DNA from: Escallonia rubra
Lineage: Eukaryota > Streptophyta > Magnoliopsida > Escalloniales > Escalloniaceae
NCBI GenBank assembly: GCA_033065855.1
Contig: JAVXUO010000272.1
Coordinates: 226,211 to 290,210, forward strand
Direction: 5' to 3'
Length of the DNA stretch: 64,000 nt
Position numbers and translations under genes: made by a program
In this document: piece after piece, positions 19,832 through 33,758 of the stretch
Numbering within the stretch: position 1 is the first letter of the stretch
Layout: every line of letters starts with the position of its first letter
The notes under the pieces: generated by a model
The model's database searches: none
What the model was told of the DNA's origin: nothing
Seen by the model: the letters and a program-made list of their open reading frames with translations, nothing else

Positions 19832-20794
19832 CTACAGACAGCTTGTAGGCTCAACTAAGCCAGAACTAGTTCCTCCGGCATTGGCGCAGGATGCTGCGCG
19901 CGGCTGGCTGATTCTGGTATGTGAGCTTTACATCTTCCAACCTTATGCCGCTGCATGGATTGTTCCGACTACAGTCGAATTTCACTGCAACTGGTGTTGC
20001 TGATGTTCCGTGGATGTCCTGGTAGGTTACATCTCTTATTTTTACACACGAAACCTGTGAGAATAGGGGGAAAAACCAATCCAATCAACATTTATTTCCC
20101 GTTGAGCTGTGTGTAATCTGTGTAAACGAAGAGTATTCTTGGTAGAGTCATACATGACCAGGGCAATTTAAATTGTGAGGGTAGTAATTTTGGTCGATAA
20201 CGATAGGGTTTTGGACATTAATCATGACAGCATGCTGGAAAAGAACGCCCTGAACAAATTCAGAGTTAGGTCGACCCCATGCCTTTATTCTCACACCATT
20301 CTATGTACCCTTAAATGTAACTGTTTTAATCGTCACGTTCTGCACACCGGCTTCTTGCAAATCCTTGCCTAGACTCCCAATGCTGCAACACCGGCAAATT
20401 ATCTTAGGCGAGACTACAAATATTGTTAAAGGATTTATCTTTAATTGCCACAGTCTCGGGATCTACTATACACCATTTTAATGACAGTAAGGACATAAAC
20501 TCACCTAATGCCGTGCCCAGGACCGCAAACAACATTTTCTATCCACAAATTGGCAGTTCCAGGGCCAATGGAGACACAGTCATCACCTGTACTGATCTTA
20601 GATCTCAAAATTGCGACTCCTGATGATAGTTGTACGTGAATGCCGTCCGTGTTGGGGCTAGTGCCTGATGCCAAGACTTTCACTCCCTGCATCTGCACGT
20701 TTCGGCAACCATTGATCACAATGTGAAACATTTGGCTGTTTAGTGAAGTTAAGCCACTAATCACGATGTTGTTCGAGTTGACAAAGCCCAGTGT
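19832..20794 (-). pseudogene. PG-B: 5'-truncated polygalacturonase, exons 2-4
   Basis: Exon 2 (20794-20505, 290 bases) carries [17 protein letters not shown] and CGPGHGI and has an intact CAG acceptor. Exon 3 (20382-20154, 229 bases) opens SIGSLGKDLQEAG but has a stop (TAG for Gln) just before the RIK motif, and its last codon lost the usual CAG. Exon 4 (20054-19832) ends in the family's PTSCL tail only in a shifted frame, because about four extra bases (CGCG type) lie near 19895. Exon 1 is missing: intron 1 runs into a copy of the family's 3' flank near 20990. That is what unequal crossing-over between intron 1 and a neighbour's 3' end would leave. Confidence 0.9.
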
Positions 20795-21563
20795 CTGCAA
20801 ATGCACATGGTGAGTATGAAACTTTGGGAAAAGACATTGCTTTAGGAAAAGGTTTGACAGACAACAAAATATTACGACATTGCTTTAGGAAAAGGAAAAT
20901 TTTCCTAGTATACATTTTGTATAAATGCAAAGAAGAAACGGCTTCATATACGTTGATGCTAGAAATAGCACGAGATAAATTTGGTATACTACTGATATTC
21001 CGGCAAAAAGAAAGCTCTATTGTTGTGTTCCAATCAGAATATTATACAAAAAATTAGCCATATTTATGTTGTTACAATGTGTACACTAAGCCTAAACAAT
21101 GGTATTGATTTACAAACTCTAATGCTATATACAACGTATTAGTGCACCAACAACCAGTGTGCATGGCTAGGCGAGCCCAATAGGTTGATGCAGCCACAGG
21201 CTCACGCACGACTCATTAGCCTTAATACTACAAGGTGGAAACATGAGAAGTTCTCTCCGTCGGGATTCAAACTATGCTAATAACTTTAATTGTTCATCTC
21301 CGCTACAGACAGCTTGTAGGCTCAACTAAGCCAGAACTAGTTCCTCCGGCGTTGGCACAGGATGCTGAGGCTGGATGATTCTGATACGCGAGCTTTACAT
21401 CTTCCAACCTTATGCCGCAGCATGGATTGTTCCTACTAGAGTCAAATTCACTGCAACTTGTGTTGCTGATGTTCCGTGGATGTCCTGGTAGGTTACATCT
21501 CTAATTTTTACACCCGAAACCTGTGAGAATAGGCGGAAAAACCAATCCAATCAACATATATTT

Positions 21564-22224
21564 TGTTAGAATTTGCTTTTATTTTATTTACAAATTCTTT
21601 TAGTAAGGCTTTAAAAACCTTACTTAAATTTCTTTATTTATCTTAGTCAATATAACCTATTGTATTAAACTTTGTCATAATTTTATTCATAACGTTTTTT
21701 TACCGTTGTTATTTATTATATGTGTAACCCCTTGTCTTCTTCTACTATAAAAGGAAACCACTCCTACCATGGAGAACACCCACATCAAGATATATGCTTG
21801 ATATTTTACATGTTCTTTACGTTCTCTATAATTTGGTTTTGGGGCAACTTGATTTCGCTAGTTCAACAGTCTTCTTGTGGACGCACACATAGAGAAGGCG
21901 ATGCTGCGAGCCTTGACTTGGATTTTATCTTAGAGAGTTTATCGGTCATTGAAACCCGTATGCAGGGAGATGATAAAGCCTTTAGGACAACGACTTTTTC
22001 GCGACTCTCACAGGCCAGCGTGAATTTACTTTTATTTTTCTATATCTAGAAATTTCATACTTAAAAGTTTATGTATGCTTATGCTTATTTTGCATGTCTA
22101 ACTATTTGTTTAGCCATACGTTTTGATAACTTTCATGGTTAAGCAATTACGTGCTTTAGTCAAAACTTTATGATTAATTATTATCTAAAATTAAAGTAGC
22201 AAATCCAGGCTATATTTTCCAACA
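21564..22224. mobile_element. Solo LTR in intron 3 of PG-C
   Basis: 661 bases beginning TGTTAGAATTTGC and ending TTTTCCAACA, flanked by a perfect 5-bp target duplication TATTT. It has a TATA-like CTATAAAAGG near 21746. The right third of the same LTR is present at the same intron position in PG-E (about 48226-48335), so it was inserted before PG-C and PG-E were duplicated. A fossil of LTR-LTR recombination; family not determined. Confidence 0.85.
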
Positions 22225-23395
22225 TATTTCACGTTGAGCTATGTCTAATTTGTGCAAATGAAGAGTATCCTTGGTAGAGTCATACCTGACCAGGGCAATT
22301 TATGTTGTTAGGGCAGTAATTTTGGTCGATGACGACAAGGTTTTGGACATTAATCATGACAGCATGCTGGAAAATAACGCCCTGAACAAATCCAGAGCTA
22401 GGTCGACCCCATGCCTTTATCCTCACACCATTTTGTGTACCCTTAAACGTTACGGTTTTAATGGTCACGTTCTGTACACCAGCTTCTTGCAAATCCTTGC
22501 CTAGAATTCCAATGCTGCAAAACCGCAAATAGTCTTAGGCGAAACCACAACTGTTGGCAAGGATCTCTTTCTAAGTGCCACAGTCCTGTGATCTACTACA
22601 CACCATTTTAATGACAATACTAATATAATCATGTTGGTTACCTAATGCCGTGGACAGGACCGCAAACAACATTTTCGATCCGCAAATTGGCAGTTCCGGG
22701 GCCAATGGAGACACAATCATCACCTGTACTGATCTTAGATCTCAAAATTATGACTCTGGATGACAGTAATTGTACGTGAATGCCGTCCGTGTTGGGGCTG
22801 GTGCCTGATGCCAAGACTTTCACACCCTGCAGCTTCACGTTTCGCCAATCATTGATCACAATGTGAAACATTTGGCTGTTTAGTGAAGTTAAGCCGCTAA
22901 TCACGATGTTGTTCGAGTTGACAAAGCCCAGTGTCCTCAAATGCACATGGTGAGTATGAAACGTCAGGAAAAGGACATTGCTTTAGGAAAAGGTTTGACA
23001 GACCACAAAATATTACGACATTGCTTTAGGAAAAAGAAATTTTTTCCTAGTATACTTTTTGTATAAATGCAATATCGAGTACATTTTTTGTATAAATGCA
23101 AAGAAGAAACGGCTTTATATACGTTGATACTAGAAATAACAGTTGATGAATTTGTCATACCGTAGCCCCACTCGGGCAAAGCTTGCTGGAGGCTTTGCAT
23201 GCCCATAGACCAGTGCCTTGACGGTCAAGAATGCCCCCGCTAATGGTTACTCCATTGACACCCTTGAATAGGATCCAGTTTCCAACACTCCTGAGTGCAT
23301 TGTAATCAGAAGGAGCCACAAGGGTGCCATCGAAACGAATCGTGATCGCCTTATTCTGGCAGGCACCACGAAAATGCACCTGCTGAACCAAGTAC

Positions 23396-25451
23396 TGTAA
23401 TACCCCATATTTTTTTAATTTTCTATCACTTTAAAATGAATAAATAAGTAAATAACTAATTAAACAAGTTTGTGGTCTTTTTCTAATATTAGGAAAGTTT
23501 TGGTGCCTTTGAATAAGTGGATAAAGTTTAAAGGGGTTTTGTGTAATTTGCCAATTAGGGCTTTGATATAAATAGTACTTTTTTCTCTTCCCGCCTCCCC
23601 TTTTCTTCCGTGTTTGCTGCCTCTTCCATTGTCTCCTCCATTTCAGCCCTAAATTTCTTGCGTTTGGAGAAATTCGTTGTAAATTGAGTGGCGTAGAGCC
23701 AGAGGATTGAGCTTTCGCCGATTTGTGTTTAAGGTAAGGGATTTTAATGCTTTTTGCCGTGGCTTGGGTTTCCTTCTTTCAATCTGAAAAATTATTGGAT
23801 CTCGATCAAGCTTGTTGTGTAAGAGATTTCTTTTATTTTTGCTATGGTAAGGGAATCTGATTTTGTTATTGTAAGGGTTTTCTAGTTTCACCGATGATGA
23901 GGGTTTCCACTATTATTTCCTATCGCTCAAATTCCTACGTTAATTGCCTTTGAAAAGGGTATCCATCTTGTGTCAGATTCATGTTTCCACGATCATTGAT
24001 ATAGTCTGCTTCTTGTTTCTCCTGTTTGAATCTGCTGAAGTGTGGTAAATATGATACTCCCTTACGGGCCACGTGCGGAATTTCCATACCCATTAAACCA
24101 ATGCAAACCCACTGTTTATTTAGCTACCATTTTACCTCAAATTTCATTAGGCAGCTTGTGATTTGGAAGCCTATGAAATGCCTTCTATGTTTGGTTAGGT
24201 TTATAGTATCATTGTTACAGTATTCATCATGCAGTTGCATGAATCAGTTGCATCCCAAGTGTCATTGTCGTTTGCTAATCACCAACAGAAGCCCTAGTCT
24301 TATTATTTCTTTCTTTCATTGCTGGGTTGGCAGAAGGCATGGTCAATGCCTTTCTTCTTTATGGATGGCATCATCTTTTGTCCTTAATCACTTCTTCAGG
24401 CTTTAATTTATTCATAGACATTACATTACATCACAGTTCCTTTCATGTTTTCTAATGCATGTATATATGCCTTGAATTCAAGTCACCTTAGGGAATTCTT
24501 TTGAAATCATTGGACAAACTTCCAAGTTCACGTTACATGCATGACATTGATCATTAAAAAGAAACAGTTCTTGTGCTGTTTTCTTTTTCTAAGTTTAAGC
24601 TTGAATTTGTTTCCTATTTCCTTGTTTAATCATTTTGCCATCAATTATTTGATTTCATGTCATATTGAGCTCAAAGGAACCCGGAGTTGAGTTGTTTCAG
24701 TCCCATTGAATTTGTATTTTTGTACTCGTCAATCTACGACTAATTGATCGACTATGTTTGAACAACTCTCAAATTGAGAGGGTCCTTTTGGACACACGTT
24801 TGATTATATGCTGGCGATTAATAGATGCTTAGCATGCTACCGGTAGCACACGTTTGATGTTTGTACGTTTGGTTCGACGTTTGGGTCTTATGACCAACAT
24901 AGTCATCGTATACTTTTGTTGTGTAGCATTCCCGGCATATTATTTATATGTTCAGGGTTAATGCTTAATCACGTTTGTTTCGGCATTTGATATAAGAATT
25001 TGGTTTACCCATTCTACCAAGTAATGCTGTTTGACTCTGTTAGTTGTTGCTTTGATATCTTGTCGTTTTTGTACCTTACTGAGCTATTTGAGCTCACCCT
25101 TTCACTCTACCTTGCCCCTTGCCACAGGTCATGAAAGTGACTAAGGATCCGTGTGACGGCGTTGGAGCTTTGAGATTTCTTTTTAGTTAATTAGATTGCA
25201 GTTTGTTTTGAGAACTTTACTCGAAAGTGGGTAATTTAATAGAATTGATTTTGTAATTTGTTTAGCCGCTGCGTTTAGTAGATGGTTTTGTAAGGGATTA
25301 TTCAGAGAATGAATTGTTTTAGATTTTTGTTTTATGGAGATATTTTATTTTTAAGGGTTTAGTTGCTCTGTTTATACCGTTGTCACTAGAATAATAGCGG
25401 TATATCATGAAATTTGATTGCAGTCACGGCTTCCGTTTTCAGGGCGTGACA
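23396..25451. mobile_element. Solo LTR (~2.06 kb) in exon 1 of PG-C
   Basis: Begins TGTAATACCCC and ends GGGCGTGACA, with a perfect target duplication AGTAC on both sides (23391-23395, 25452-25456). Length and the TGTAATACCCC terminus recall LTRs of Ty3/Gypsy elements, which is a tentative assignment. No internal region remains. PG-E and PG-F lack it, so it is younger than those duplications. Confidence 0.85.
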
Positions 25452-25718
25452 AGTACCTTCCTGGCGGCACATATATCGTTGCCGGCCTTGGTGAGCCGCA
25501 AGCTGCAGCCCATGCACTAATTAATGACTTGGTTGAATATGTCTTGCCGTCTAGTTTGGCTCCTAGACCTAAAACGTTATACATTATCGGAATTGCTAAT
25601 GATGCATTGAAGAAGTTCAGGAGAAGTGCAATAACAAGCCTACTAATATGTTTTGCCATATTCCTTACGTGCAAGAGAGAAAGAGGTTTCAATTGGTATT
25701 TATAGAGGTTTTGGATGC

Positions 25719-28631
25719 TGTTTGCGCTGCTGGGTAAACTCACTATCGATTAGTGCGCCGACGGCACAACAGATTAAAAATGCGGGATCTTTTTTGCCCC
25801 TCGGGCCCGGGGACTTCCCTGAAAGCGAGAAACTTCGACGAACAGATGGAAATTGCATGTAAAAGACCGGGCGCCCATAAATGACAAAGAGAACTTCGAT
25901 TGATTGTGAATATTTACACATCAATGTTTCCAAGTCTGGAAAATGAACTTCCTATCGATTGCAGCAAAAGCCTCTAAACAAAAAGAAAGAAAAAGACTAA
26001 TTTGTCTAGTTGATGATTGATTGTGTGTTGTTTTCTTTCTTCTTCGACCCACTATTTATACTAAAGGCTTTGTAGAAAATAACTACCATTACAACACTTA
26101 GAAAATAACCACCCACTAATAACTAACCAACCCCACTTATCCCTTATCATGGACACATTTTCAGAAGTTGGTTTCTTTCACTTCTTGAATCTTCCATTAT
26201 CTCTTCAGAAATAATAAAAAGTAAATGCCATTTAGTGACATTTAATCAGAGTAAACTTATTAGTTAGAAAAGATATTTTATTGTGCAAACATTGCCCCCC
26301 TGGCTCAAGCAATTGAATACTTGTAAATTGTGAAGAGTCATCTTTCAAAGGGGTAGTATTTTCTCACTATCGATAGACTTTCACGATCGATATATAGCCT
26401 TTCGCGATCGATAGCCTTTCATTATCCGTAGCCTTTCAGGATCGATAGCATTGTAGAATCAATAGCATTGTACGATCGATAGCCTTTCACGATTGACAGT
26501 CTCTCACTATTGATAGGCTTGTACTTTTCACTATCAATTGTGAAGAGTCATATCTTTCAAAGGGAAAACATTTTATAACTATTGATAGACTTTTACGATC
26601 GATATATAGCCTTTCACAATCGATAGTATTTCACGATCGATAGCATTTCATGATCGATAGGCTTGCATTCTTCAAAGTGATAGTATTTTCGCTATCTATC
26701 AGCCATCGATTGGCTTTTGCTCTCCATATACCGGTGTCAATGACCAAAGTTGACCGAGCCACTAAACAAACCATGACCATTTTTGGTCAAGCTACTAACC
26801 AAATGAAGACCATTTTTGGGCAAGCCATTAACCCAATCAGCATATAAAATGGCTACTGATAAGCCAATCAATTAAGCATTTTTAATTCAAAGTGTATGGA
26901 TAAAAATAAAACAAATAATATTTGTAATTCTTAATAACCATTGAATTAATACTATACCTTGGTGTGCTCCACAAACTCAAATAGCGTATTTTTCTCCAAA
27001 AAATATAACACCGATTGGCTTCCAAAATACATGTTCTTCGTCATTTTTCATGGTGTCAAAAGCTTCAAATTCACCAACAGTGGAGAATTTTAAGTCGACA
27101 GCCACGGTTGGCTTGCTATACACGCCGCATGAAAATGGCTCTTTTTTGCGTGCAGCCAAAATAGGCTTGCAAACTTGCCCCCCCCCCCAGCCATATCGAG
27201 TAAATTTCCTTTTGACATATCAATCTCATATGAGAATGGACATGGATGTTCAACTTTTTCAGCCATTTCTGGCACGATATCGATTTTACAAAAATTACTT
27301 ACACCGCTTTTGGTGTAAGTTTTAGCCAGTTGTATAAATGCATTCAAATGATTTTTCCACGATAAGCACTTTTCACTCAATTCATCGAATAACTCACTTG
27401 AATTGTTTGGAGATAACACTAGAAGTTGGCTATTGTGCAACGACTCCTCTTGATAATTACTCTTGTTATTTTTATTGACCATGAATTGATTGCATTCATC
27501 TTCTAAATATTGTCTTGTTTCAGCCATGTTTGGCATCATCTCATTTGCAATAATCAAAGAATGGCTAGTGCTTTGTAACATTTCAACTTCAGCAAGTGTG
27601 GAAATGAATAATTCCACTTCCTTCCTCATTCACCTTACTCTATGAATTAAAGCCCACCATTCTTTTAATTCATCTTGTACATCTTCTAAAAAAGATGGAT
27701 GATACTCCCATCAAGGTTTTAATATTGTTTTCAAACCGATGTAATTCATTAGAGGTATCTACCAAAATCAATGGTAGAATAGACTGATCATGGTTTGCAT
27801 CAATGGAATCCATTAGATCCTACCAAAATTCCATTAAATCATCCACTGTCGACTTCATATAAAATGAAAGAGACAATGATTTAAAAATTCTAGGCAATAA
27901 TTATGCCGAAGTACGGCATTTCATCAAATTTACCCAGAAATCGGCCCTTAATTCTTCAAATTGGGCCTGAAATTCAGAGGAATTGCTTGGAAACATATTG
28001 TTGGCATTTCCCACTTTCAGGTACAAGGTCTCACTGGGCGTGCCAATGTTTGCGCTGCTAGGCAAACTCACTATCGATTGGTGCACCGGTGGCACAACCG
28101 ATTAAAAGTGCAGGATCTTTTTTGCCCCTCGGGCCTGGGGACTTCCCTGAACGCGAGAAACTTCGACGAACAGACGAAAATTGCATGTAAAAGACTGCGC
28201 GCCCATAAATGACAAAGAGAGGTTCGATTGATTGTGAATGTTTACACAACAATGTTTTCAAGTCTGGAAACTGAACTTCCTATCTATGGCAGCAAAAGCT
28301 TCTAAACAAAAGAAAGAAAAAGACTAATTTGTCTAGTTGATGGTTGATTGTGTGGTGTTTTCTTTCTTCTTCGACCCACTATTTATACTAAAGACTTTGT
28401 AGAAAATAACTACCATTACAAGATAAACTACCCACTTAGAAAATAACTACCCACTAATAAGTAACCAACCCCACCTATCCCTTATCAATAGGACACATTT
28501 TCAGAAGTTGGTTTCTTTCACTTATTGAATCTTCCATTATCTCTTCAGAAATAATAAAAAGTAAATGTCATTTAGTGACATTTAATCAGAGTAAATTTAT
28601 TAGTGAGAAAATATATTTTATGGTGCAAACA
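25719..28631 (-). mobile_element. Short non-autonomous LTR retrotransposon upstream of PG-C
   Basis: Two LTRs, 25719-26291 (573 bases) and 28047-28631 (585), begin TGTTTGC and end GCAAACA and differ at very roughly 7-10% of sites by eye, so the element is several million years old at usual plant rates. A primer-binding-like site (TTGGCACGCCCAGTGAGAC) follows the right LTR and a polypurine-like tract precedes the left one, so it runs on the minus strand. The ~1.75-kb interior has no pol; one open stretch of 179 codons (27090-27629) is of unknown kind. Diverged 5-bp duplications flank it at a site intact in PG-E and PG-F. A fossil. Confidence 0.85.
26370..26720. repeat. Degenerate ~19-bp ATCGAT-centred tandem repeat
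   Basis: Some 15 units of CACGATCGATAGCCTTT and variants (CGATCGATAGCATT, CTATCGATAGAC) lie in the interior of the short LTR element, near its 3' end. The ATCGAT palindrome is kept better than the spacer. Confidence 0.8.
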
Positions 28632-29296
28632 GGTACATAATATCATTTGGTACTTCTGTGTATGAGCCGATTTGTGTTGAAGCGGCAACAATGGGCCAAA
28701 ATGCTGATGCTTCTTTACGGTCAAAACACTCAAGAATCGCAAAAGAATGACCTTTCATTGTAACGAAACTTTCACAAATGATCTTGATGCTACTTTGGCT
28801 AAAAGTGCATGAACTTTTGGTTTTGCTATTGTTCTAACTGATAAAGTACAAGGGACGTGAAACTTAGAGACGTAGGGAAGCAACTAAAATAATTAAGAAA
28901 AAAAGAAGTTCGTTTTGGTGACTCAGCATTCTAACTTTGGACAGCATCGACGGCCTTTATTTGTAAAATACTAATCATTCATGGATCACGCCACTTTCTG
29001 CCCATTTTGTTTCCTTTAAGCGCAAGTCTAGTGCCTTAATGTAAAATACGAATCACTCATGAATTCCTTTAACTACATTTTCGTTGCTGAAAAGTAAAAG
29101 GCGAGATCCATGTGAGGCTCAATAGTGGACACACGACTTCTGTGAACCGCATGTCTACTGGATCCCTTGTTTACCAAAAAAAAAAAAGGAAAAACAAAAG
29201 AAGAAACGGATCGCTTGCATTTAGAATATAATAACAGGGTGCAATCTGTCGCTATAGGGTTTTCAACAACAGGAAAAAACTGTAGAACAACTTCGC

Positions 29297-30823
<1,527 letters not shown>

Positions 30824-31197
30824 CTTCGCTATGATGCAAATCATCACTTTTATATCTCTGGCATTTTGGTTGTTTTGTCACTTAAAGCGTCTTCATTGAC
30901 GCTTTATTGGCGACGCCTCTGTAAGGGAATGAGACATGAATCCCTCGTGTGTACATTTTCGAATAGAAGATGGTCACCTACGGCCAAGTTGCTAGACCGA
31001 CAATCACGTAAGGCATAGTTGCTGAACTTTTCATTTCTAGGTTTTAAAGCTCCTTCTTAGTTAGTCGCCACTGCAATTGTCACGTATGGATAATGTCATG
31101 TTTCATGTCAGCTAATTAAAAGTTACTTTCTATATTTCTTCTAACTACGCCGATCTTTTTTAAGCCATTTAGCAGAACAAGTAAACTTGCATGCAAC

Positions 31198-31758
31198 AAA
31201 GGTGGATCCAGGAAGTCTAACAAAGGGGGACCAAAAGGTGATTAAAAAAATCGAGGGTTAGTATAAAAAACTTCGGAAGATTCAACTTTACATAAGATAT
31301 AATTTATTCAATCCTATAACTTTACCATTCGTAGCGATTTATTTAACTAGGTAAGGTTGGTCAATAACAAGTTACTAATATTGCATGAAAGAAACTTAAC
31401 TCCAACATGTAAATACGTACTACTAATGTGATAATTAGCTATACGAGGATAATAATGCAAGTATAAGTAAACATGCTATAAGAATATAAACTAAAAAAAT
31501 TAACCTTTATCTGTTCGTGTTTTTTTTAATCTGAAGATTTGTACTCTCGAATTTGAAAAAATGAAGATGGAGCAAAAACAAAGACAAAGAGAAAGATTAT
31601 GGTGGCCTGTGGCACAAAAGGTTAAAAACACCCAAAAAAAATAATATTGATACATTAAAGTTGCAATATAGTGACATTTTCGTAAATATTCCGGATATAA
31701 TTTTTTACTATTTAACAAACTAAAAAAAAGTTCAAAAGTTTCATGCATTGGGTCCGCC
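31198..31758. mobile_element. hAT-like MITE, internally deleted copy
   Basis: Ends GGTGGATCCAGGA and, inward from the right, GGCGGACCCAA, with imperfect 8-bp duplications CATGCAAC/CATGCACG. The matching element in the second duplication (57238-58191) is ~400 bases longer, so it was present before the duplication and has since lost its middle here. Confidence 0.65.
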
Positions 31759-33758
31759 CATGCACGGCAGGTGAACCAAACCGGAATGTTCAGCGTTAAA
31801 CAAACATGGGCTTAAAGGATTGGTTGTTTAAGAAGAGGTTCTGCCATAATTTCGGGCTTAAAGAAGCATCAGAAGCAACCCATGTTCAATTGATGGATTT
31901 GATGAATGTGTCTGTGGATAATATAGTCCGGTTAAAAGTATCTCCTTCGACCTGAGAGGAATAGCATGCATCATCATCTATAACTGTATATACCAATAAT
32001 ACATAAACATCTCTGTGATATGAGGAGACAAAGATGGCCTTTTTGGCCAAACATTCTTCGCCCTTATCTTTGTTTTTCTTCCATTCCTTTGAGAGACAAA
32101 GAAGCCAGCACGACGCTTATTCTCATCAAGTCATGTTGCATGATTCTGGGTTTCCATGTTTCTGGCAAATTTTGTTTCTATACTAACAGTGTGTTCACAA
32201 AAGTCCTCTAATGACCAGAAAACGTGCAGGGTAAAACAGAAATGGGACGCATTAAGTGTCTATGAAAATCACTCAGAAAAGGGAAACATCAAACTCTTCC
32301 ACGCGAGTTCAGGTTTCGCTGTAACTTAAGGGCAGACGTAACTGTGGAGTTTGGCAAGAATAGCGCAATGATAATTAATTCGAGCTCCATATTCTCGATC
32401 TGTGGTCAATTGCTTGTTTCCTGCAAACTCTTCAGTGTACAAAGGTGATCAAATAAATCCGCATTCTAACAGTAGACAACAACGCCGCTGCATCCCATGT
32501 TATGGAAAAGGTAGTGAAATCATATCCTAATTGGACAAGAAAAATGTTATCGGTTTCCACTCCCGTTCACCGATGGCTGTTTCTGTAAAACTACGCGTCA
32601 GCAGTAAATAACCATGTTGTCGCATAAAAACAATGAATCTTCGTGATAAGGTCAGTACGATTGTATAGAACAAGTTTTTGTTCGCAGATGTATACATTAT
32701 TCCCATTGAATAGTGGATGATGCACCAATTTATCTATCCAAAAGGAGTGATGCATGATAGTATGGTGTTACAGACCTTGTAACGAGCGATACATTTATCA
32801 TCTATATAACATATAATAAGCGAAGCGAGAAAAGTATTGATAGTTTCTTTGTGCGACATATAATCGTTTCTTTGTATGACACGTCATCAGATCCTTATTT
32901 TAAGATTAATTAACTTCTATCTCTCTATCTTAAAAGTGTGATGTGTTTAGACATGTTTCTAAACATTTTCATCACTAAAATACCCTCCGAAATATTCCAT
33001 AATACCAACTGCCCCCATTTTCAAAACGAGAGGAACATCCTACCACCCGCTCACGCCAACTCGAAGCAGCGCCTTTCGCCAGGCTCTCTCCTTCCTCGCA
33101 CACACACTGTCGTTGCCTCAAAAGGACATCCTTAAACGGCGAATCTCACATCAAGCGATTCCTGCTTTCCGCACTTCAAAGTTCTTCCTACAAGACTTCC
33201 TCCCATGCATCATCTTCAGGTCAGATTTTGAATTTACAGAATCCCATTTCATGGATCAATGAACGGAAACACTAAATCTCCCTTTTGATTCTTCTGTAAT
33301 TATACATTCTGCTCTTCCATGTCGTTTATCTATGACGCATTCGTTTACTCTACGCACATGAGATTGCATCCTTTACCACCACCGTGAGTCTCTCATCAGC
33401 ACAGCATATGATCATGATTTACATATCGGCATATGTATGGCGTACTTCAATCCATTAATTTCAATTCTACAAACAAACATTCTGCTTTGTTCTCTCCTTA
33501 TGTGTCTGCTATATGTTTTTCCTTAATTAAAGGGCTTCATGCTTTCTTCCCCTTTTACCATTGCATGTAAGGTGTTTGATAATATGCAATAACACACTGC
33601 TCAGTTTGCACATTTTAAGCACGTCACATGTGTCTCAATTTTGTTCCAAATTGCCATTTTGCGATACCTAATCGCAGACAAATAACAATGCATAGAAACA
33701 AAGTAGATAGGCAGACTACATATCTACTTTTAAGAAGCATTGGGTGGAGAAAATAGAA

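Larger units (their letters stand above)
21303..25659 (-). pseudogene. PG-C: polygalacturonase broken by two solo LTRs
   Basis: All four exons can be found. Exon 1 starts MAKHISRLVIAL at 25659, is cut at 25452 by a 2.06-kb insertion and resumes at 23395 down to 23161. Exon 2 is 22934-22642, exon 3 22514-22286 and exon 4 21520-21303. Catalytic NTDG, GDDC, GHG and RIK motifs are all readable. Beyond the insertion, exon 4 is one base short (218 versus 219) and goes out of frame, and the exon 2 acceptor has changed from CAG to a shifted AG that would add one base. A second insertion sits harmlessly in intron 3. The gene is dead, although its motifs are fresh, so it failed rather recently. Confidence 0.9.

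Noticed and set aside
19803-20623. Plus-strand small ORFs over the PG exons
   Set aside because: They are antisense shadows of the polygalacturonase exons, whose minus-strand reading has family motifs and splice sites.
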